A stretch of 47,307 nt of DNA from Bacteroidota bacterium (GTDB lineage: Bacteria > Bacteroidota > Bacteroidia > Chitinophagales > Saprospiraceae), in assembly GCA_024743405.1 (NCBI GenBank), contig JANSWP010000056.1, positions 1-47,307 of the forward strand, read 5' to 3'. Numbering within the stretch: position 1 is the stretch's first letter; each line of letters opens with the position of its first letter. The translations under genes were made by a program, and so were the position numbers. The notes under the pieces were generated by a model. That model had not been told where the DNA came from. It did not search any database and saw nothing but the letters and a program-made list of their open reading frames with translations. This document shows, in pieces, positions 41,637 to 47,307 of this stretch.

Positions 41637-43148
41637 TTAAACAGGTAGTTCTTCCGTATGAATATTTTCATATGAAATTGCCCATAGTCCTAAGACGGTA
41701 ATGAATCCATTTAGAGCGATAATCAAAAATCCAAATTGGAAGCCACCGAATAATTCAGCTGAGTTATTATTGATAAGATAACTAACGATAGGTGCTGCCA
41801 GACATATAGGAATGACATAATTATCTCTTATTTGCCTTTTTGTAACCATTCCAAATACAAATAAGCCCAGTATTGGACCATAAGTATAACCAGCGATTTT
41901 CAATAATTCATTAATGACCGAATCATTACTCAAGGAGTTGAAAATAATAATGACGGTCAATAAAATAATAGAAAATCCAATATGAACGATCCATCGAGTT
42001 TTTTTCTTTTCAGACTCAGGTTTTTCTGTCTTCTCGAAATCTAAGAAGTCAATACAAAAAGAAGTAGTTAGAGCTGTTAAAGCAGAATCTGCACTAGAAT
42101 AGGCCGCCGCAATCAATCCTAAAATGAATACAACGCCAACGGCTGGAGGTAAATGTTCGAAAGCAAGAGTAGGGTATAATTGGTCAGTTCTTGTAGGAAT
42201 TTCTACGCCAATATTTGCAGCATATATATATAATAATGCACCTAATGTTAGGAAAAGAAGATTTGCAAAAATTAAAATTCCACTAAATAAGTACATATTT
42301 TTTTGTGCATCACCAAGCGTTCTACAACTTAAATTCTTTTGCATCATATCTTGGTCTAAACCCGTCATGACAATGGTTATCAAAGCCCCACTAATAAATT
42401 GTTTGAAGAAATTATTAGGATCGCTCCATCCTCCTTCAAAGAAAAAAATCTGCGAATAGTCACTATTCTGAATCAAGGAAATCAAACCACTCAAATCTTG
42501 TTCTAAGGCATTCCCAATGGCTAAAATCGTTAGAACAACCGCAGTCAGCATACAAATCGTTTGAAGTGCATCCGTCCAAACAATTGTCTTAATTCCGCCT
42601 TGAAAAGTATAAATCCAAATCAATACAATGGTAATGGCTACTGTGCCCCAGAAAGGGATACCGAATGGTTCCATTACAAATTTTTGAAGAACAATCGCCA
42701 TTAGGAAAAGGCGAAAGGAAGCTCCGATGATACGAGAAATAAGGAAGTATGCAGCTCCTGTTTTATAAGAAAAGAACCCAAAACGCTGTTCTAAATACCC
42801 ATAAATCGAAGTTAAATTGAGGCGATAATAAAGGGGCATTAGTATATGTGCAATGACCAAGTATCCAAGCAAATACCCAAATACCGTTTGCATATAAGAG
42901 AAACCATAGTTTAATTTTGGTGCTCCAAATTCATCTACTGCACCAATTGCTCCGGGAATTGAAATAAATGTTGCACCAGAAAGGGAGGCGCCAATCATAC
43001 CGACTGCAACTAAAACCCATGGTGATTGCCGTCCTGCAATGAAAAAATCTGCATTATCTGCTTGTTTACTCGTCCACCAAGAGACGACCATCAAAACCAC
43101 AAAATAGCCAGCGACAATACTTAAAATTAATTCGGGAGAAAGATTCAT
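41637..43148 (-). CDS. Sodium:solute symporter (SSS family)
   Basis: A 503-residue inner-membrane transporter with about 13 hydrophobic segments. SSS-type features are the N-terminal AGYFVVLMVVSWWTSKQ, a DFFIAGRQSPW block after helix 1, GASLSGATFISIPGAIG in helix 2 and FILGLIAAAYSSADSALTAL in the region of the Na2 site. These resemble the Bacteroidota sialic-acid/sugar-like SSS branch; the solute cannot be told from the sequence. It is convergent with the ABM gene and has no clear TAnnTTTG promoter immediately upstream. Confidence 0.9.
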   Translation of the reverse strand: MNLSPELILSIVAGYFVVLMVVSWWTSKQADNADFFIAGRQSPWVLVAVGMIGASLSGATFISIPGAIGAVDEFGAPKLNYGFSYMQTVFGYLLGYLVIAHILMPLYYRLNLTSIYGYLEQRFGFFSYKTGAAYFLISRIIGASFRLFLMAIVLQKFVMEPFGIPFWGTVAITIVLIWIYTFQGGIKTIVWTDALQTICMLTAVVLTILAIGNALEQDLSGLISLIQNSDYSQIFFFEGGWSDPNNFFKQFISGALITIVMTGLDQDMMQKNLSCRTLGDAQKNMYLFSGILIFANLLFLTLGALLYIYAANIGVEIPTRTDQLYPTLAFEHLPPAVGVVFILGLIAAAYSSADSALTALTTSFCIDFLDFEKTEKPESEKKKTRWIVHIGFSIILLTVIIIFNSLSNDSVINELLKIAGYTYGPILGLFVFGMVTKRQIRDNYVIPICLAAPIVSYLINNNSAELFGGFQFGFLIIALNGFITVLGLWAISYENIHTEELPV

Positions 43149-43218
43149 TGCGTTTTGAAAATCAATTAAATAAACAGTGAGGTGAAGGTAAAAAAACTTC
43201 TGAATTCTTATGGAAATG

Positions 43219-43244
43219 AAAAAGGCTCGTCATAATGACGAGCC
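43219..43244 (-). terminator. Terminator of tRNA-Phe
   Basis: A 9-bp perfect stem GGCTCGTCA (43224-43232) with TGACGAGCC (43236-43244), and five A residues on the left that form the U-tract on the minus strand. It lies 10 bp past the tRNA 3' end. Confidence 0.85.
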
Positions 43245-43253
43245 TAATTGATG

Positions 43254-43326
43254 TGGTGCCTCCCAGAATTGAACTGGGGACACATGGATTTTCAGTCCAT
43301 TGCTCTACCAACTGAGCTAAGGCACC
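43254..43326 (-). tRNA. tRNA-Phe (anticodon GAA)
   Basis: All arms fold: acceptor GGTGCCT/AGGCACC, D-arm GCTC...GAGC, anticodon stem ATGGA/TCCAT with loop CTGAAAA (anticodon GAA), T-arm CCCAG-TTCAATT-CTGGG. It is 73 nt including the discriminator A. The CCA end is not encoded (the next bases are CAT), as usual in Bacteroidota. Confidence 0.97.
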
Positions 43327-43340
43327 AACCTTTTTGTTTG

Positions 43341-43362
43341 GCTAAATCCCTTTGAATTTAGC
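43341..43362 (-). other. Hairpin in the tRNA-Phe precursor leader
   Basis: GCTAAAT (43341-43347) pairs with ATTTAGC (43356-43362) between the predicted transcription start and the mature 5' end. It is probably part of the 5' leader removed by RNase P. Confidence 0.5.
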
Positions 43363-43367
43363 GGACG

Positions 43368-43398
43368 CAAAAGTAAACGTATTTTTTATTTTCCCCAA
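43368..43398 (-). promoter_or_regulatory. Promoter of tRNA-Phe
   Basis: On the minus strand TTG (43396-43398), 20-nt spacer, TACTTTTG (43368-43375). The spacing is ideal for Bacteroidota promoters, and the start falls about 35 nt before the tRNA. Confidence 0.7.
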
Positions 43399-43444
43399 TA
43401 TTGGGCGAAAAAAAAATAATTTTTTTTCGTGATGAATTAAAAGC

Positions 43445-43482
43445 AAAAAAATAGAGGATCATTTTTCAAGTGATCCCCCTAT
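43445..43482 (-). terminator. Terminator of ileS
   Basis: GGATCA (43456-43461) pairs with TGATCC (43471-43476), with an outer ATAG/CTAT pair; the A-run at 43445-43451 gives a U-tract on the minus strand. Confidence 0.8.
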
Positions 43483-43508
43483 AAAAATGGTTATTTTAAA
43501 AGAATGAG

Positions 43509-46500
43509 TTAATTCAAACTTACAGCTATATTCAACGAAGTTCCGTTAGGCAATTCAATTGCTTCTCCTCCATTTGAACCCTCTGTCAAATTTAATTCAT
43601 CGGCCAAAACTTCATTTTTGATGTATTCGCCAAATTCAGAAACGGCGGCGGCAATCGATTCATGTTTTTCAATAGAAATTTTGATTCTGTCGGTTACATT
43701 AAAATCACTATTCTTTCGGATATTCTGAATTCGATTAACCAATTCTCTAGCCATACCTTCAGCAATCAAATGGTCATTCATAGAAATATCCAAAGCGACA
43801 GTCAAATCATTATCATTGGCAACCATCAAACCTGGAATATCTTCTGCACTAATTTCGAAATCTTCATTTGTCAATTCATGAACTCTATCCTCAATAGTCA
43901 AAGTATATTTGCCTGTACTCTCGATTTTCGAAATTTCATCTTGAGTCATTCCATTAATAACCTGAACGGCTGTCTTCATATCTCTTCCGAGGCGACGACC
44001 AAGCGTTTTAAAATTGGCTTTGATTTTCTTTTTAATTACCCCAGAATCTTCTGTCAAATACTCAATTTCTTTGACATTCACTTCTGATAAGACCAAGTCT
44101 TTCACTTCATTTACTTGGTCGATAAATGACTCATCTAAAACAGGCAACATGATTTTTTGGAGTGGCTGACGCACTCTGATATTTTCTTTTTTACGCAAGG
44201 AAAGAACCAATGAAGAAATCCGTTGTGCATAATCCATGCGTTCTTCTAAAGCCGAATCAATTTTCGATTCTTCCTCTGCTGTCAAAATGCTTAAATGCAC
44301 TGAATCATGTTTCAACGGTGTATCATTTGCTTTCGCTTTTTCTCGAATTGGGTCTGTCAAGTTTTTGTATAACCAATCTGCAAAAAATGGAGCGACCGGC
44401 GACATCAATTGCGTAACAACCATCATGCATTCAAACAAAGTCTCATAAGCCATACGTTTGTCTTCTGACATCTCGCCTTTCCAAAAACGGCGACGGCAAA
44501 GACGCACATACCAATTTGATAAATTATCCATCACAAAAGTTTCGACTAAACGACAAGCTCTTGTCATTTCATAGTCGTCCATTGCAGTACGGTAATCTTT
44601 GACTAAGGAATACAACTTTGAAATTACCCAACGATCAATTTCTGGGCGTTTATTGACAGAGGTTACATCCATTTCATTCATTTGGAAACTGTCGATATTC
44701 GCGTAACCTGAGAAGAATTTGTAGGTATTAAAAAGCGTTCCGAAGAATTTATTTCGCGTTTCTAGAACACCATCTAAATCAAATTTTAAATTGTCCCATG
44801 GTGGCGAATTGGCAATCATATACCATCGGGTTGCATCTGCCCCATACTTCTCTAAAGTTTCGAAAGGGTCTGCTGCATTTCCTAACCGTTTGGACATTTT
44901 CTTGCCATGTTTGTCCAAAACCATTCCATTTGATACCACATTTTTAAATGCTACACTGTCAAAAACCATTACAGCGATGGCATGCAAAGTATAAAACCAA
45001 CCACGCGTTTGGTCAACTCCTTCTGCAATAAAATCGGCTGGGAAATTAGTTTTCCACTTTTCTTGGTTTTCAAATGGATAGTGCCATTGTGCATAAGGCA
45101 TGGAACCTGAATCAAACCAAACATCAATCAAATCTAATTCGCGATACATGGGTTCCCCATTGTCCGAAACCAAAACGATTTCGTCAATATAAGGTCTATG
45201 TAAATCCTTTGGTACAGATTGGTTTTTGCCCAATGCTGCATTCGCTTTATCAATTTCTTTTTGTAATTCTTCGATAGAAGAAATGCATTTTTGTTGTGCT
45301 ACTTCGCCCGCTTCTTCGTCCACTTTTGTCCGCCAAATTGGCAATGGGACACCCCAATACCTTGAGCGAGAAAGATTCCAATCTTGGAGGTTTTCGAGCC
45401 ATTTTCCAAAACGACCTTCACCTGTGCTTGCTGGTTTCCAATTGATGGTTTTATTCAATTCATACATCCGATCTTTGACCTTCGATGCCGCTACAAACCA
45501 ACTATCTAATGGATAATACAAAATTGGTTTATCCGTTCGCCAACAATGCGGATAATTGTGCTCGTATTTCGCGATATTGAATGCTTTATTTTCTTGTTTC
45601 AAATAAACCGAAATGTCCACATTCACATCTACATAATCAGCGTCATCTTTATAGTTTTTGACATACCGATTTGAAAATGGTCCTACTGAATCTTTAAATT
45701 TTCCTTGCTTATCTACCAAGGTCAATGCACCCAACCCATTTTTTATTCCAACCACTCTATCATCAGCACCAAAAGAAGGAGCAGTGTGTACGATTCCTGT
45801 GCCATCTTCTGTGGTCACAAAATCACCAAGGATAACCCGAAAAGCATCTGCTTTCCCTTTTAATGGCTCGATCTCATTTCCAAAAGCTAGGAGTTGTTCA
45901 TACCGAATATTCTCTAATTGTGATCCTTGAAAAAGCTCACTCCTTTCTAGAATGACAGGTTTTTTTGGACCTTTTTTTGGAGCTTCTTCAAGCATCCATT
46001 TTGAAACTAAATCTTCTGCAAGAACAACACTAACCGGCAAATCAGTATAGGGATTATGGGTTTTTATTTTGACATAATTGATTTTTGGGCCAACAGTTAA
46101 CCCCGTATTCGAAGGCAATGTCCAAGGTGTAGTTGTCCAAGCGATAAGGCGAACATCTTCATCGGCTTGATCAAAAAGGAATTCAGATTTTTCGTTTTTT
46201 ATCACCTTAAATTGAGCCACTGCCGAAGTATCTTTTACTTCTTTATAACTACCTGGTAAATTTAATTCATGGGAACTCAAACCTGTTCCAGCCGCCGGTG
46301 AATAAGGCTGAATCGTATGTCCTTTATACATCAAGCCTTTGTCGAATAACTGACGAAGCAACCACCAAACTGACTCGATATATTCGTTTTCGTAGGTGAT
46401 ATATGGATTATCCAAATCGACCCAATAACCCATTTTTCGGGTAATATCGTCCCATAAGTCTTTGTATTGCATCACCGTTTCACGGCATTTATCATTATAT

Positions 46501-46841
46501 TCATCAACGGAAATTTTATTTCCAATATCTTCTTTTGTGATACCTAATTCTTTCTCAACGGCCAATTCGATCGGCAGACCATGGGTATCCCAGCCGCCTT
46601 TTCGTTCCACGCGATGCCCTTTCAAAGTATTATATCGACAAACCAAATCCTTTATCGCCCGTGCCATTACGTGATGAATACCAGGCTTTCCATTTGCAGA
46701 TGGTGGTCCTTCATAAAATACGTAACTATTGTCGGCGGAACGTTCTTCGATACTTCGTTCGAAGATTTTATTTTCTTCCCAAAATTGTAAAACTTCTTTA
46801 TCGATTTCGGGTAGGTTCAGGTTTTTAAATTCTTTATACAT
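43509..46841 (-). CDS. ileS: Isoleucyl-tRNA synthetase, long type, with GIHH in place of HIGH
   Basis: Class Ia synthetase that charges tRNA-Ile. The 1110 residues are complete: Rossmann core, CP1 editing domain (about 190-400, with WTTTPWTLPSN and a DGTGIVHTAPSFG block), KMSKR (HGKKMSKRLGN, about 645-655), the anticodon-binding helical domain (ISKLYSLVKDYR, LSNWYVRLCRRRFW) and the long C-terminal extension of the eukaryote-like type 2 enzymes. The signature motif, normally HxGH, reads G54-I55-H56-H57 (PPSANGKPGIHH); the codons are at 46671-46682. Published work on type 2 IleRS links this first/third-position swap to very high mupirocin resistance. The start ATG at 46841 follows the promoter by about 30 nt. 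Confidence 0.97.
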   Translation of the reverse strand: MYKEFKNLNLPEIDKEVLQFWEENKIFERSIEERSADNSYVFYEGPPSANGKPGIHHVMARAIKDLVCRYNTLKGHRVERKGGWDTHGLPIELAVEKELGITKEDIGNKISVDEYNDKCRETVMQYKDLWDDITRKMGYWVDLDNPYITYENEYIESVWWLLRQLFDKGLMYKGHTIQPYSPAAGTGLSSHELNLPGSYKEVKDTSAVAQFKVIKNEKSEFLFDQADEDVRLIAWTTTPWTLPSNTGLTVGPKINYVKIKTHNPYTDLPVSVVLAEDLVSKWMLEEAPKKGPKKPVILERSELFQGSQLENIRYEQLLAFGNEIEPLKGKADAFRVILGDFVTTEDGTGIVHTAPSFGADDRVVGIKNGLGALTLVDKQGKFKDSVGPFSNRYVKNYKDDADYVDVNVDISVYLKQENKAFNIAKYEHNYPHCWRTDKPILYYPLDSWFVAASKVKDRMYELNKTINWKPASTGEGRFGKWLENLQDWNLSRSRYWGVPLPIWRTKVDEEAGEVAQQKCISSIEELQKEIDKANAALGKNQSVPKDLHRPYIDEIVLVSDNGEPMYRELDLIDVWFDSGSMPYAQWHYPFENQEKWKTNFPADFIAEGVDQTRGWFYTLHAIAVMVFDSVAFKNVVSNGMVLDKHGKKMSKRLGNAADPFETLEKYGADATRWYMIANSPPWDNLKFDLDGVLETRNKFFGTLFNTYKFFSGYANIDSFQMNEMDVTSVNKRPEIDRWVISKLYSLVKDYRTAMDDYEMTRACRLVETFVMDNLSNWYVRLCRRRFWKGEMSEDKRMAYETLFECMMVVTQLMSPVAPFFADWLYKNLTDPIREKAKANDTPLKHDSVHLSILTAEEESKIDSALEERMDYAQRISSLVLSLRKKENIRVRQPLQKIMLPVLDESFIDQVNEVKDLVLSEVNVKEIEYLTEDSGVIKKKIKANFKTLGRRLGRDMKTAVQVINGMTQDEISKIESTGKYTLTIEDRVHELTNEDFEISAEDIPGLMVANDNDLTVALDISMNDHLIAEGMARELVNRIQNIRKNSDFNVTDRIKISIEKHESIAAAVSEFGEYIKNEVLADELNLTEGSNGGEAIELPNGTSLNIAVSLN

Positions 46842-46876
46842 TATGCTTATATTAATTTATCTGGCGGAATTTCGCG

Positions 46877-46908
46877 CAAAAGTACTCAAACAAAAAAGCT
46901 CTAACAAA
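46877..46908 (-). promoter_or_regulatory. Promoter of ileS
   Basis: On the minus strand TTTG (46905-46908), 20-nt spacer, TACTTTTG (46877-46884). The start falls near 46871, leaving a leader of about 30 nt. The -33 element lies inside the loop of the hairpin at 46892-46931. Confidence 0.7.
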
Positions 46909-46931
46909 TTTGATATCCGTTAGAGCTTTTT
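46892..46931. terminator. Bidirectional terminator hairpin overlapping the ileS promoter
   Basis: The stem AAAAAGCTCTAAC (ending 46905) with GTTAGAGCTTTTT (46919-46931) has A- and T-runs on both sides. It would stop transcripts entering from either side. No gene in the window ends into it from the plus side, and on the minus strand it sits upstream of the predicted ileS start. Confidence 0.75.
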
Positions 46932-47074
46932 AATTTTCAGCAAAATCACCCTCACAGATTGTCTGGCAGTCTGATAATAATAATGCTGATAATTATATTT
47001 GAAGAATGATTCATTTCGTATTTTAATTTGAATATGCAATATTAGGCTTTTTTAGAAAAAGAATCAAATGCCTC

Positions 47075-47107
47075 TTTGAGAAGGCCAGTCAATTTTTAAT
47101 ACTTTTA
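47075..47107 (+). promoter_or_regulatory. Candidate promoter of ROK kinase gene
   Basis: TTTG (47075-47078), 21-nt spacer, TACTTTTA (47100-47107; one mismatch from TAnnTTTG). Leader about 40 nt. Confidence 0.5.
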
Positions 47108-47154
47108 CCGACCCAACTAATTAAAAAACGATAACTAAAAAATCCAAACTACAT

Positions 47155-47307
47155 ATGGGACCAGTATGGGGCATAGATCTAGGCGGCACAAAAATAGAAG
47201 GAGTTGTTCTAGAGGATAAAGAAAGTATGAAAGTCGTGCGGCGAATGCGTATACCAACGGAACAAGAAAAAGGATATATCCATATTCTTCGTCAGATTCA
47301 TAAATTA
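47155..47307 (+). CDS. ROK-family sugar kinase, 5' end only
   Basis: The first 51 codons of a gene running off the window. The N-terminus VWGIDLGGTKIEGVVLE contains the ATP-phosphate-binding motif DLGGTK of ROK kinases and repressors. The absence of a DNA-binding domain ahead of it favours a kinase such as glucokinase or fructokinase. A glucokinase would fit beside the alpha-glucan genes. The substrate cannot be decided from this fragment. Confidence 0.8.
   Translation, partial: MGPVWGIDLGGTKIEGVVLEDKESMKVVRRMRIPTEQEKGYIHILRQIHKL

Larger units (their letters stand above)
46842..47154. other. Divergent ileS-ROK intergenic region
   Basis: This 313-bp stretch contains the ileS promoter, a terminator-type hairpin overlapping its -33 element, and the promoter of the ROK gene. 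Nothing else was recognised between 46932 and 47074. Confidence 0.65.

Noticed and set aside
43662-46790. Many plus-strand frames inside ileS
   Set aside because: All are antisense shadows of the 1110-codon gene.
1-47307. CRISPR arrays, insertion sequences, integrases or phage genes
   Set aside because: No regularly spaced direct repeats and no transposase, integrase or phage-like product were seen on either strand.

Overview
The window looks like a low-GC Bacteroidota chromosome. The evidence is its gene families (SurA/PpiC foldases in tandem, long Rho with a disordered insert, Cys-rich CWC domain, DUF4197 lipoprotein, OM barrel next to coaX), the near absence of Shine-Dalgarno sequences, and several promoters of the Bacteroidota type (TTG/TTTG, 17-21 nt, TAnnTTTG). 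The class cannot be fixed from this sequence alone; a Saprospiria- or Cytophagia-like relative would fit. No phage, insertion sequence, plasmid or CRISPR signature was seen.

Layout. 1-4.5 kb: three minus-strand periplasmic foldase genes (SurA-like, a lipoprotein, a two-parvulin foldase). 4.8-8 kb: unknown gene, LpxH-type lipid A phosphatase, exported protein, and a convergent PLP enzyme (ACC deaminase/D-cysteine desulfhydrase family). 8-16.3 kb: structured leader plus MtfA-like peptidase, purH, coaX, an OM protein, and a tandem pair of paralogous exported TPR proteins. 16.3-21.6 kb: membrane zinc peptidase, serS, rho with a C-rich leader, and a SPOR-like protein. 21.9-25.1 kb: M23 peptidase, FolB fused to a CWC zinc-type domain, DUF4197 lipoprotein.

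25.2-41.1 kb is a carbohydrate block. glgE, maltokinase and glgB form a plus-strand GlgE-pathway operon (maltose to maltose-1-phosphate to alpha-1,4-glucan to branched glucan), without a neighbouring trehalose synthase. Beyond it lies an esterase gene, and convergent to that a five-gene minus-strand cluster: esterase, ATP-grasp ligase, class I glutamine amidotransferase, circularly permuted ATP-grasp, ATP-grasp. Next come a small CBM48-HhH fusion protein and a GH31 alpha-glucosidase. The ATP-grasp/amidotransferase/esterase cluster has no pathway I can name and is the best candidate here for an undescribed system: it has the parts to make and trim an amide-linked metabolite, and it sits among glycogen genes.

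41.3-47.3 kb: ABM-domain protein, sodium:solute symporter, tRNA-Phe, a long-type isoleucyl-tRNA synthetase whose HIGH motif reads GIHH, and the 5' end of a ROK sugar kinase. A family of about 160-bp palindromic repeats with a shared core occurs three times (after rho, after glgB, after the GH31 gene).
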